Shown piece by piece: positions 38,840-46,771 of a stretch of DNA of 64,000 bases. The number at the start of each line of letters is the position of its first letter. Positions within the stretch are counted from its first letter, which is position 1. Position numbers and translations under genes: made by a program. The stretch comes from Halomonas borealis (GTDB taxonomy: Bacteria > Pseudomonadota > Gammaproteobacteria > Pseudomonadales > Halomonadaceae): the NCBI RefSeq assembly GCF_004798905.1, contig NZ_SDMO01000002.1:62001-126000 (forward strand), given 5' to 3'. The notes beneath the pieces are model-generated. The model did not search any database and was not told the DNA's origin. It saw only the letters and a program-made list of their open reading frames with translations.

Positions 38840-39913
38840 TTAGTCGTCGCCCTTGAGGAACTCGGTCAACTCGCCGAGATTGCCGGTCCGCACGCCTCCC
38901 TCGAGAGCAGGCTCGGCATAGTCGGGCAAGGCGGAGACGACGAAGCGTCGCTCGGCGCCGGCGCCATAGGCCGCATCGAAGGCCCTGGCCTGAGCCTCCA
39001 GCCGGCTGACGGCATCGTCGGCCTGATCCTGACCGGTGACGGGTTTCAGGAAGGCCGCCGAGAGCGAGCGCGGTTGCTGGTCGCCGGCCTCGGCGAGCAC
39101 GTAACTGGCATGGGCGCGGGAGCCGAAGCTGTTCTGCTTGCCCTTGGGCGAGGTACGCACGGCGGCCTCCACCAGGGCCACGATGGCGCACTCGGCCAGT
39201 TCGGTGTTGCCTCTGAGGTTCTCGATCAACTGCTGGCGATCGATGCAGATGTAGGTGTAGAACAGCCCCGCCCCGAAGCCGGCTTCGCCGACATGGGCGG
39301 CGCCGCGATGCTCGTCGCCGGTGTTCAGGTCGTCCACGGCGGTGAAGTAATCGTCCTCCACTTCCGCGGCGTGCACGGTGATGGCATGCGCGACCTGACA
39401 GGCCGCTTCGACATTGTATTCCGGCACCGCCGCCAGCATGCGACCGAACAAGGCGATATCCGCCGCCGCCGGCCGGTGGCGCAGCAGCTTCAGGTCGTCC
39501 TTGTCGGGGGCCCGGTTCTCGGCGGCCAGAGTGTCGACCAGGGCATCCACGGCCGTCTGCTCCTCGGGGCCGATATGCACCAGTTGGCTGGTTTCCAGCT
39601 CATTCTTGGCGACATCGCCGAAGACCTTGGCGATCTCCGTGGCCCAGGCCCGGGCGTCCTTGTCTTTTATCCCCTTTTCGCTCAGCCGCCTTTCGGCTTC
39701 GATGCCCACCCGCTTGGTGCGCTGGCCGCGATGCTGCCCCAGGGCCTCCTCGAACAGCGCCGAGGTGCGCCAGGTACGCTTGAGGCTCTGCGACGAGACC
39801 CTCAGGCGCTTGGCGCCGCCCATGATGGCGGTTTTTGGCCGCCCCAGGTCGTCGCGGTTGAGGTTGGCCGGCGGATAGGCGGTCAGCAGGTGAAGCTGGA
39901 TGAAGTGACTCAT
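38840..39913 (-). CDS. cas7e: Cascade backbone subunit Cas7e (CasC/Cse4)
   Basis: A 357-residue backbone protein; six copies form the helical filament on the crRNA. It is recognised from FIQLHLLTAYPPANLNRDDL (3-22), RPKTAIMGGAKRLRVSSQSL and KRTWRTSALF, all typical of CasC. No truncation is seen. It follows cse2 by 39 bases. Confidence 0.97.
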   Translation of the reverse strand: MSHFIQLHLLTAYPPANLNRDDLGRPKTAIMGGAKRLRVSSQSLKRTWRTSALFEEALGQHRGQRTKRVGIEAERRLSEKGIKDKDARAWATEIAKVFGDVAKNELETSQLVHIGPEEQTAVDALVDTLAAENRAPDKDDLKLLRHRPAAADIALFGRMLAAVPEYNVEAACQVAHAITVHAAEVEDDYFTAVDDLNTGDEHRGAAHVGEAGFGAGLFYTYICIDRQQLIENLRGNTELAECAIVALVEAAVRTSPKGKQNSFGSRAHASYVLAEAGDQQPRSLSAAFLKPVTGQDQADDAVSRLEAQARAFDAAYGAGAERRFVVSALPDYAEPALEGGVRTGNLGELTEFLKGDD

Positions 39914-39952
39914 GATGAAGTTCCCTGTCGTGATGATGGCAATGGAGGTCGA

Positions 39953-40612
39953 TCAGGCGTTCTCGCGCTGATAACGGGACAGTTCGCCGAAGTAGTCGTT
40001 GGCCCACACGAAGCCCAGGCGCTTCGAGGGCTCGGCATACGGCCGGCCCCGGTATTCGCGCCACCACAGGGCGATGTTATCGGCCAGATGGACGACGCTG
40101 ACGTCGCGCTTGTCGATCAGCGCCAGGGCACGGCGCAGGCGTTGCACCAGCTCTTCCGGCGAACGGCAATCCAGTAGCTGCTGGAAGCGCAGCTCGCTCA
40201 TGCAGGGCTTGCCGGTGCCGTTCTTTTCTCTCCCCAGCCGGCTGCCCAGGGTGGCGTTCGGGGTTTCCTGGCGTAGTTCGGCCAGCACAAGGGCGATGCA
40301 GGCCCATTGCTGCAGGCGTTCATCACGGTGCGCTTGCGGCACGTCGGGTAGCCCCTGCCACAGGTGGCGAAAGCCTTCCGTCAGCATGGCGGCCTCCGGC
40401 GACGCACAGCGCCGGAGCCTGGCCCTCACGCCCTTGGGCCAAGGCGGCGCGTTCGTGAAGGCCTTGAGTTCCTGGGGGCTCAGCGTCAGGCGCTGCCACC
40501 AGCGGCGCACCTCGAAAGCTTCACTCCCGGCGTCATTCTTCTGGAGGGCCAACAAGCGCTCCGGCACCGCCGGCACCTTTCCCGCCGCCTCCCGTGCTTC
40601 CATCTCACTCAT
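39953..40612 (-). CDS. casB: Cascade small subunit Cse2 (CasB)
   Basis: A 219-residue helical protein; two copies form the belly of I-E Cascade and stabilise the R-loop. Family features are RRWWQRLTLSPQELKAFT (about 36-53), RARLRRCASPEAAMLTEGF and ADNIALWWREYRGRP near the end. The start ATG overlaps the cas8e stop (ATGA). Confidence 0.93.
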   Translation of the reverse strand: MSEMEAREAAGKVPAVPERLLALQKNDAGSEAFEVRRWWQRLTLSPQELKAFTNAPPWPKGVRARLRRCASPEAAMLTEGFRHLWQGLPDVPQAHRDERLQQWACIALVLAELRQETPNATLGSRLGREKNGTGKPCMSELRFQQLLDCRSPEELVQRLRRALALIDKRDVSVVHLADNIALWWREYRGRPYAEPSKRLGFVWANDYFGELSRYQRENA

Positions 40613-42288
40613 GGTGCGACCTCCTCGGTGGGTGTTCCTTGGGTCGTCGTCAGCTCGAAGCCGCCGTCCTTGGCAAAGTTCGAGACGACCTTGCTACCCT
40701 TGCTGCGCCCCGCGAGCCACGCCAGCAGTTGGCGACGCGCGCGAATGACGCGCTTAAGATCCAGCTCCTCCATCGGGCCGCTCAGCGCCTGCGCCTCGAA
40801 CAGCGCCAGCGCCTCGCGCCGCAACTCGCGATACCAGCGCTCCGCCAGGGCAGACGGCATATGCGGCCCCTCGCCTTCGGCCAGCGCCTGCTGCATGCCG
40901 AGCAGCGCCCGAAAGAAACCGGCTTGGGTCGCCTCGAAGAACTGGGTATCGATGGGTGTCATGTCCCCATTGGCATCGGCGGGGCGCGAGAACCAGGCCA
41001 CCTTGATCTGGTTGCGCACCATCCAGGCCACCTGGCGGGCCAGCTCGGTGAAGGTTTGCACCCAGGTACGCAGCCGCTCCTGCTGCGCCGGAGGCACCGC
41101 GACCAGCGGCAGCTCCACGCCATACCAGCCCCGCGGCTTCATGTTGTCCATATCGTAGCCAAAGGCCCACAGCCGGGGCTTGAGCAACGCCTCGATGTCC
41201 TCGCCGGCACGCCGCTCCTGAGCCACGAAATCCACCTTGTGGGTAAGATAGTCATGGATCACGCCTGCCGGCAGGGCGCCGCTACCTTCGGCATCATTGA
41301 GCACCAGGTTCGACCAATGCCGGTAGCCCAACCCGCCCGGCTGCCCCTTGGTCGATAGCGGCGGCTGACTGGGCTTCTTGGGGTCACGGCGATAGGGGGT
41401 CAGGGGATGCTGCCAAGGGCCGTCGTAGTTGGCGCCGTAGTTCTTGGCGCGGATCTCGATCACCATCTGCGATGCCTGGCGGCCACAGAGATCACAGCAG
41501 CCTTGACGCTCCTCGGCCTCCAACCGAAACCGCCGCGGCATGGCCCAGTAAGCATGCAAGGGGTGCATGTCATCGGGCAGGACCTCCGCGCCTTTCTTGT
41601 CGCTGACGCGAGTCGGCCCCATCCAGGGAAAGAGGGTATCGTCATCGGCGCGCGGTGCGTCTCCGGGCTTGCCGTTTGGCGCGATCGCGGCGATGGGGGC
41701 CACGTTCAACCAGAGTCGCCGCCAGAGGCTGGCCTCGGGGTCATCCGGCATCACCAGGGTGGTCAAAGGGCCGCCTCCGCGCAGCCCGACCCGATAGCCG
41801 GCACCGCCCGACGGCGCGTTGATCTGGAGGGTGAACAGCGCCAGCGCCGCGCAATCCTCGCAGATCGCCTCGACCCGCCCTCGCTTGACGAAGTGATCGG
41901 TGTTCAGCTTGAGTCCGTTGGCGCCCGGCGAGTCGATCAGCAACCCGGCCACCGGGCCGGGCTTGGCATCCTCGAGCGGGTCGAGATCCTGCATAAAGCG
42001 CGGCCCAGCGCCATCCAGCGCGAAGGCCGCGGCGAAAGGCGCGAAAACCGCTTCCAGAGCCTCGACGCTGGGTAGCTCGATGCCGTGATCTAGCCACTCA
42101 CCGTAATCCTCGGGTGGCCAGGCGGTCTGCAGCAGGCCGATCAGAAACTGATAGGCCGCGCCCTGGAAGTCCGCTCGCGGCAGGGCCAGATCGACAATAT
42201 CGGGGTCGGCCACCGCGCTGGGCGGCCGGTAGTCGATGGCGCCTTCCTTGGTGCGAAAAGGCAGCCATGGGTCATTAAGTAGGTTCAT
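40609..42288 (-). CDS. casA: Cascade large subunit Cas8e (Cse1/CasA)
   Basis: A 559-residue large subunit that reads the PAM and recruits Cas3. The N-terminus MNLLNDPWLPFRTKEGAIDY is the family start, and the CEDCAALALFTLQINAPSGG and LFPWMGPTRVS stretches lie in the conserved core. The ATG at 42288 shares its A with the stop of a 43-codon frame (TAATG), and AGGAGG lies upstream. The upstream 30 codons of the open frame lack coding character. Confidence 0.96.
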   Translation of the reverse strand: MNLLNDPWLPFRTKEGAIDYRPPSAVADPDIVDLALPRADFQGAAYQFLIGLLQTAWPPEDYGEWLDHGIELPSVEALEAVFAPFAAAFALDGAGPRFMQDLDPLEDAKPGPVAGLLIDSPGANGLKLNTDHFVKRGRVEAICEDCAALALFTLQINAPSGGAGYRVGLRGGGPLTTLVMPDDPEASLWRRLWLNVAPIAAIAPNGKPGDAPRADDDTLFPWMGPTRVSDKKGAEVLPDDMHPLHAYWAMPRRFRLEAEERQGCCDLCGRQASQMVIEIRAKNYGANYDGPWQHPLTPYRRDPKKPSQPPLSTKGQPGGLGYRHWSNLVLNDAEGSGALPAGVIHDYLTHKVDFVAQERRAGEDIEALLKPRLWAFGYDMDNMKPRGWYGVELPLVAVPPAQQERLRTWVQTFTELARQVAWMVRNQIKVAWFSRPADANGDMTPIDTQFFEATQAGFFRALLGMQQALAEGEGPHMPSALAERWYRELRREALALFEAQALSGPMEELDLKRVIRARRQLLAWLAGRSKGSKVVSNFAKDGGFELTTTQGTPTEEVAP

Positions 42289-42419
42289 TACCTCTTTCCC
42301 CTCCTTTTTATTAGGCCAGCAATCACTCGCGGGATAGAGAAACAGACAGCCTTCGCAACGATGCTCACCCAGTCCCACTCACCAATCTTCCAGAACACTT
42401 CCTCAAGCCAGTTGCGCAC
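42288..42419 (-). CDS. Putative 43-residue cationic amphipathic peptide upstream of cas8e
   Basis: A short frame not recognised as any known family. It starts with GTG at 42419, eight bases after GAGGGG (42428-42433), and stops one base into the cas8e ATG, so translation could be coupled. The peptide begins VRNWLEEVFWKIGEWDW, continues with a hydrophobic stretch (VSIVAKAVCFSI) and ends IAGLIKRRGKR. A tryptophan-rich amphipathic helix with a basic tail is typical of small membrane-active toxins. The frame also carries the cas8e ribosome site, so it could instead be a leader peptide or chance. Confidence 0.4.
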   Translation of the reverse strand: MRNWLEEVFWKIGEWDWVSIVAKAVCFSIPRVIAGLIKRRGKR

Positions 42420-42480
42420 GACCAAAGCCCCTCATCAGCACATGATGGCCTAAGGGTAACCTCACTCAACGCATAAATAC

Positions 42481-42500
42481 AAGTTACTTGCATATACGCC
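42481..42500 (+). promoter_or_regulatory. Guide-matched site with AAG PAM
   Basis: AAG (42481-42483) is followed by TTACTTGCATATACGCC, which agrees with the mini-CRISPR guide at positions 1-5, 7-8 and 10-17 (15 of the first 17). The site lies 2 bases upstream of TACAAT (42502-42507), a good plus-strand -10 hexamer. It also overlaps the AT-rich region from which minus-strand transcripts toward cas8e would start. Cascade bound here should repress without cutting. Confidence 0.75.
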
Positions 42501-42532
42501 TTACAATAACCTCTCCTCTAAAAGACTCTCAC

Positions 42533-42583
42533 ATGGACGACCAAACCAGAAGAGTGAGATCATTGGCGCTGCTCCCCATCTGA
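42533..42583 (+). CDS. Putative AGA-rich mini-ORF (CreT-like)
   Basis: A 16-codon frame reading MDDQTRRVRSLALLPI; its three arginines are encoded AGA AGA GTG AGA, rare codons in this GC-rich genome. It lies downstream of the guide-matched site and upstream of the mini-CRISPR, the place where creT toxins lie in known CreTA modules, some of which sequester tRNA-UCU with such codons. There is no strong ribosome site, so the assignment is tentative. Confidence 0.35.
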   Translation: MDDQTRRVRSLALLPI

Positions 42584-42646
42584 ATGGGGATAAACCGTTA
42601 CTGGCCTATACGCCAACCCGTTCCCCGCGTCAGCGGGGATTTTCTC
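42569..42646 (+). ncRNA. Mini-CRISPR guide RNA (CreA/CreR-like)
   Basis: Two repeat-like units flank a 20-nt guide, TTACTGGCCTATACGCCAAC (42598-42617). Unit 1 (42569-42597) matches the array repeat at 20 of 29 bases, keeps a CCCCAT/ATGGGG stem (compensated from CCCCGC/GCGGGG) and ends ATAAACCG, an intact 5' handle. Unit 2 (42618-42646) keeps the CCCCGC/GCGGGG stem needed at the crRNA 3' end but has lost the handle after the Cas6 cut site. It is on the strand opposite the cas genes and array, and unit 2 overlaps the cas3 stop codon. Confidence 0.8.
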
Positions 42647-45314
42647 CTTCCCTTGGAAACCTCACTCCCCACTGGGCGTCATAAGCGCAGGCGGAGTCGG
42701 CCTCGACCAGCCAGGGGCGGGTGAAACGCAGCGCCTTGTAGCGTTCCTGCAAGGCCTCCCACCGGGCTTGATCGGCGCTCGGCAGGTCGGCTAGCTTGGC
42801 GGCCTGGCTCTGACGTAGCTTGAGCTGGCTCAGCATATCGGCGTGGCGCTCGCCTTCGGCCCATAGCGACAGGTCGCCATCGGCAGCGCGCCTGAGCAGC
42901 ACCACGTTGACCGTCGGCTCGTCGATCAGACGCGTGCCGATCTCCTGTTCCTCCTGCCATTTGTGGCGATCCCAGACATAGCCACTGTCCAGCTCCAACG
43001 CATTGAAGGTTGCCATCGATGACGCGACGTTCTGCATGCCACGTTGCTCCCAGCGCGCGCCCTGCAGGCCATCCGGCACCAGGTCGGCCACCTCGCCGTA
43101 GACGCCCTCTATCAGCGTCCGCGCCTCCCCGGGCACGCGGATCGCTCCCCACTCACGCAGGACGCGTTGCGTCAGCCACAGGATCGAGGTGTCGCGGTAG
43201 ACGGCATTGGTGCCCGGCAGGGCTCGCTTCAGCCATTGCTCGTCGGGTTCTTCCGACCAGTCTGGCGCCAGCACCCGGAGGGTGGGAGGGCGACGCGAAC
43301 CGCGAGCATGACGCTGCAGGCGCCCGGCGCGCTGGATCAGCAGATCGATGGGCGCCAGGTCGCTGATCATCATGTCCACGTCACAGTCCAGGGATTCCTG
43401 GAAGACCTGGGTACTGATCAACACCTGGCCACGGCGCTGCTCCGGCGTAGAGGCCTTGCCCAGCCGCTCGATGACATCGGATTCGATGCGCTGACGGTCG
43501 AGCATGGCGAAGCGGCTATGGAACAGCAGGCAACGCTCGGGCGCCGGGTGGCACTCACGAACCGCCTCGAAGGCGCGAATGGCATCATCTACGGTGTTAC
43601 GCACCCAGGCCACGCACTCGCCGGCCTCGACGGCTGCCATGACGACCTCGACGGCCTGCTCCTCCTGGGTCAGCCACTCGACGTCGACCGCCCGCGACAC
43701 CTCCGGCCGCGCCCCCAAAGCCACCTCGCGGGGCAATTCTTCCGCGACCTGCGTCAACAGGGGGAAGTCGTCTCGAGCGAGCTTGGCGGGTTCCCTGGAA
43801 AGCCCGGCACGCCAGGCCGCGGCCAGGGACTCGCGCATCGACCGAGGCAGCGTGGCGGTCAGCAGGATGGCGCTGCCGCCCTGACGCGCGTGGTAGCACA
43901 GCAACTGACTGAGCAGCGTCTGCATGTAATGATCGTAGGCGTGCACCTCATCGACGATCAGCACCTTGCGCGCCAGCCCATAGAGCCGCAGTGACTGATG
44001 GCGAAACGGCAGCAGCCCCATCAATGCCTGATCGATGGTGCCCACGCCCACCTCGGCCAGCAGCGCCTTCTTGCGCGAATCGGCGAGCCAGCGGTTGCAC
44101 TGGGCCGTGGCCGTCGATTCTCCGGGCTCATAGTCGCGATCTCCCGGCTGTGGCCGGTCGATCGCCAGGGCGAAGTCGTCATTCAACTTGCTGGCGCCGT
44201 GGGCCAGCACGAAGGACGGGCGGGAATCGGCGCTATAGAAGCGACGATGCAGGTTACCAAGGCGCGCATACATGGCGTTGGAGGTCGCCATGGTGGGCAG
44301 GGCGAAGTAGAGCCCCTCACCATGCCCGGCGGCCAATAGTCGCTGGGCAAGGATGCAGGCCGCCTCCGTCTTGCCGGCGCCGGTGATGTCCTCGAGGATG
44401 AACAACTGCGGCCCCGCGGAAAGGGAAAGCGTCTCGGCCTCGCGCTGCAGGGGCGTCGGGGTGACCGGCTGGCCATCGAACCAAGACTCGAGCCCGGCAT
44501 AGGCCAGTGGTTCCGGCAAGCGGTCGAAGCCGGTATCGCGTAGCGCCTTTTCCGCTCGCGGCTGGGCATAATTCTGCCAGTAGTCGACAAGCGACATTTC
44601 ACTGCGACAGTAGTGGAAATGCGCCTGATTCGAGCCCAGCCAATCGCTGAGCGTCGCCCAGCCGGCGATGGTCCAGCTCAGCGACCGAAAGGCGTCCAGC
44701 CACTCGGCCGAGATCAGTTTCTCGACGGGCCACTCGACCTCGATAAGGCGAGCCCAATCGGCGATGAATGCTTGTGCGACGCCGACATCATCGGCGCTGT
44801 CATCGCGCCCAAAGAAGCGGTCCAGGTCCAGCGAGGTTCCCGTGACCGGCTGGCCATGATGACCGAACATGGGAGTGAATAATGCCGTCATGGGCTCGAT
44901 CAACCGGCGGCGAGTCTGGCGCTCCGGCATGCCACCGGGCCAGCGGAGCGTGCCGTCCTGCAGCCATTCCATCCAACACTCTTGCCACAGCAAGGCGCCC
45001 AGCCGGTCATGGCGTACCGTGTACTCGAAGCGCGGCAGCGCCGGGACCAACTTGGCTCCTTCCGGCCGGGCCAGCCCCTGGAAGGTCCGCGAGAACTTGC
45101 CGAGGTCGTGCAGACCGAGAAGAAAGACGAAGAAGCGCCGCAGCGCCTCGGGGGACATCTCGAGCCGGGCCGCCAGGCGTTGGGTCAAGGGACGCTCGGG
45201 GGCCAGCAGCAACCAGCCCACGGCGGCCACGTCCAGGCTGTGATAGGGCAAGAGATGGTAGGGCACGCCTTCGCCTTCTGGTTTGGCCTTGCCCCAGTAC
45301 AGGTAATACGACAT
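42630..45314 (-). CDS. cas3: CRISPR-associated helicase/nuclease Cas3
   Basis: An 894-residue protein with an N-terminal HD nuclease (His25 in YHSLDVA, His69-Asp70 in LLGLHDLGKFSRTFQGL, GHHG at 151-154) and an SF2 helicase (Walker A ITGAGKTEAA around 310-319, DEVH at 455-458, SAILLTATLP at 481-490). It is recruited by target-bound Cascade, unwinds and shreds the DNA. The ATG at 45314 has GAGGAGA upstream. The last codons and the stop overlap the second repeat of the mini-CRISPR, unusual for a cas3 3' end. Confidence 0.97.
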   Translation of the reverse strand: MSYYLYWGKAKPEGEGVPYHLLPYHSLDVAAVGWLLLAPERPLTQRLAARLEMSPEALRRFFVFLLGLHDLGKFSRTFQGLARPEGAKLVPALPRFEYTVRHDRLGALLWQECWMEWLQDGTLRWPGGMPERQTRRRLIEPMTALFTPMFGHHGQPVTGTSLDLDRFFGRDDSADDVGVAQAFIADWARLIEVEWPVEKLISAEWLDAFRSLSWTIAGWATLSDWLGSNQAHFHYCRSEMSLVDYWQNYAQPRAEKALRDTGFDRLPEPLAYAGLESWFDGQPVTPTPLQREAETLSLSAGPQLFILEDITGAGKTEAACILAQRLLAAGHGEGLYFALPTMATSNAMYARLGNLHRRFYSADSRPSFVLAHGASKLNDDFALAIDRPQPGDRDYEPGESTATAQCNRWLADSRKKALLAEVGVGTIDQALMGLLPFRHQSLRLYGLARKVLIVDEVHAYDHYMQTLLSQLLCYHARQGGSAILLTATLPRSMRESLAAAWRAGLSREPAKLARDDFPLLTQVAEELPREVALGARPEVSRAVDVEWLTQEEQAVEVVMAAVEAGECVAWVRNTVDDAIRAFEAVRECHPAPERCLLFHSRFAMLDRQRIESDVIERLGKASTPEQRRGQVLISTQVFQESLDCDVDMMISDLAPIDLLIQRAGRLQRHARGSRRPPTLRVLAPDWSEEPDEQWLKRALPGTNAVYRDTSILWLTQRVLREWGAIRVPGEARTLIEGVYGEVADLVPDGLQGARWEQRGMQNVASSMATFNALELDSGYVWDRHKWQEEQEIGTRLIDEPTVNVVLLRRAADGDLSLWAEGERHADMLSQLKLRQSQAAKLADLPSADQARWEALQERYKALRFTRPWLVEADSACAYDAQWGVRFPREGENPR

Positions 45315-45505
45315 CCCTGTCTCCTCTGCACCACCGTGTCTTCACCACCATACAATCATTCTTAGCCATCTCTTGCCACGCCTGGGCATTCATCCCCCCT
45401 AATTCTTCAACCCGGCCTTGTTTCGGATCATCCGCGGACGAAGACTCGACGGACGCTCGCGACTCGTACCCCAGGGACACCCGGGGCCGCTATCGGTCGA
45501 TCGAG

Positions 45506-45940
45506 ATGCTGGCATCCTGGGGTAGCCAGGCGATGGACGCGCCAATCGGCGCACGCTTCGCCGGCCGCCGGCACGTGCGGGCCTACGGCGAGAAGCGTCG
45601 CGAATATCGAGACTTCGTGCTGAGCCGCTTCCGCGGCGTGCCGGAGGACACCGGCGAGATGTTGGGCGAGCATGGCAAACGGGGAGACGAGGCCTGGCAG
45701 ACCCGCGTCGCGGTATGGCTGATTCCCGACCGCCGCCTGCCGCCCGAGGAGCGGGAGATGCTGGTCGTCGACTACGGCATGTGCGACGGCGAGCTGCGTC
45801 TCTACTGCCGCGGGCCGCTGGTGCTCTATGCCCTGCGCGAACTGGGGGTGAATCCGCACCATGGGGAGGCCGAGCCCCGCGCCCAGCAGATCGAGGTGGC
45901 CAACCGCGAGGCCCTGGCCGAGTGGATCCGCTGGAGTTGA
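45506..45940 (+). CDS. Hypothetical protein
   Basis: A 144-residue protein I do not recognise. It is highly charged (RHVRAYGEKRREYRDFVLSR, about 23-42), then contains a more ordered part (AVWLIPDRRLPPEEREMLVV, YGMCDGELRLYCRGPLVLYA) and ends EALAEWIRWS. No signal peptide or membrane segment is seen. The ATG at 45506 is a best guess; 45533 is also possible, and the frame is open far upstream through cas3 antisense. It is divergent from cas3, with 191 bases between the two starts. Confidence 0.55.
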   Translation: MLASWGSQAMDAPIGARFAGRRHVRAYGEKRREYRDFVLSRFRGVPEDTGEMLGEHGKRGDEAWQTRVAVWLIPDRRLPPEEREMLVVDYGMCDGELRLYCRGPLVLYALRELGVNPHHGEAEPRAQQIEVANREALAEWIRWS

Positions 45941-45981
45941 GGGCCCGGAAGCGCAGGCCGGCGCTTCCGGGCTGATGCGAC

Positions 45982-46533
45982 TTAGAAGGTGTAGACGACC
46001 CCGGCGGTGAACATGTCGATGTCACCGATCTCGTCGGTGTCGAGGCGCTCGACCTCGAGTCGGCCGGTAAGGTCGAGCAGCTCGAAGCGCGCGCCCAGGC
46101 CGTAGACCGGGTCGGTGCCTGAGTAGTCGCGGGTCAGGCCGCGGCCGCGGCGCTCGCCGTCCCAGTCGGCCATGCCGGCCTTGGCGTAGAAGCCCAGCGG
46201 GCCGAAGCTGAGCCCGGCCACGCCCATGGCCTCGACGGCGCTCACCTCCAGCGTTCCGGAACGGCCGTCCACCTCGCCGTTCAGGGTGTCGCCGTTGATG
46301 TAGCCAAGCTCGGCGCCGAGGTCGAGGAATGGCAGCCAGCCGAAGTTGTAGCCGGCGGTCAGCTTGACCATGTCCGCTTCGTCGTCGAAGTCATTGTCGC
46401 CGTGCATCTGGCCGACGCCGCCACCCAGATAGAGGCCGGTGGCACCGGTGGCGAGGGCGGGTGCAGCAGCCAGGGCCAGGCCCGTCGCCAGGGAGACGGC
46501 GAGCAGTGAGCGCAGGGGCGTAGTTCGGGGCAT
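45982..46533 (-). CDS. Outer-membrane beta-barrel protein
   Basis: A 183-residue porin-like protein. The first 29 residues form a signal peptide (SLLAVSLATGLALAAAPALA). The mature part alternates hydrophobic and polar residues in eight or so strands (GLYLGGGVGQMHG, MVKLTAGYNFGW, LDLGAELGYING, GLSFGPLGFYAKAG, GLGARFELLD) and ends in AGVVYTF with the C-terminal Phe required by the BAM machinery. It resembles OmpA-like/OmpW-like small barrels of unknown substrate. Confidence 0.82.
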   Translation of the reverse strand: MPRTTPLRSLLAVSLATGLALAAAPALATGATGLYLGGGVGQMHGDNDFDDEADMVKLTAGYNFGWLPFLDLGAELGYINGDTLNGEVDGRSGTLEVSAVEAMGVAGLSFGPLGFYAKAGMADWDGERRGRGLTRDYSGTDPVYGLGARFELLDLTGRLEVERLDTDEIGDIDMFTAGVVYTF

Positions 46534-46729
46534 GTCGATTCCTTCCGAGCACAGGAGTGAAGCCCGACAGTGTAGCGCGCCGCGGGGGCCCGGGTCAGGT
46601 CACGGGCGGCGCACCGCCTGGCGGCGGGTGCCGGGGAGGCCCAGCGGCGCGCTACCGCGGGCGCCTTCGCGGCCACGCCACCCGGGGCCATCGAGACGAG
46701 GGCACTCAGCGCTGGCGGGGGACGATATT

Positions 46730-46742
46730 GTTATGTTATAAC
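46730..46742. promoter_or_regulatory. Zur-box-like palindrome upstream of the znu genes
   Basis: GTTATGTTATAAC is a near-perfect AT-rich palindrome of the Zur type (GTTATA-containing arms), 30 bases before the first small gene of the zinc operon. Confidence 0.65.
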
Positions 46743-46771
46743 GCCTACCACTTTTGCGGAGACGTTTCACC

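Larger units (their letters stand above)
42289..42629. other. cas3-cas8e intergenic regulatory region with a mini-CRISPR
   Basis: This 341-base gap is AT-richer than the surrounding cas genes. From cas8e toward cas3 it holds the 43-codon frame (minus), an AT-rich segment with a guide-matched site at 42484-42500, a 16-codon AGA-rich frame (plus), and two repeat-like hairpins on the plus strand, the second of which runs into the cas3 stop. cas3 and Cascade are thus separately expressed units. Confidence 0.7.

Noticed and set aside
42288..42378. cas8e start at 42378
   Set aside because: Family N-termini begin MNLL at 42288, where an AGGAGG site is present.
42533..42583. Treating the AGA-rich frame as a confirmed toxin
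   Set aside because: No good ribosome site and no family match; kept only as a low-confidence candidate.
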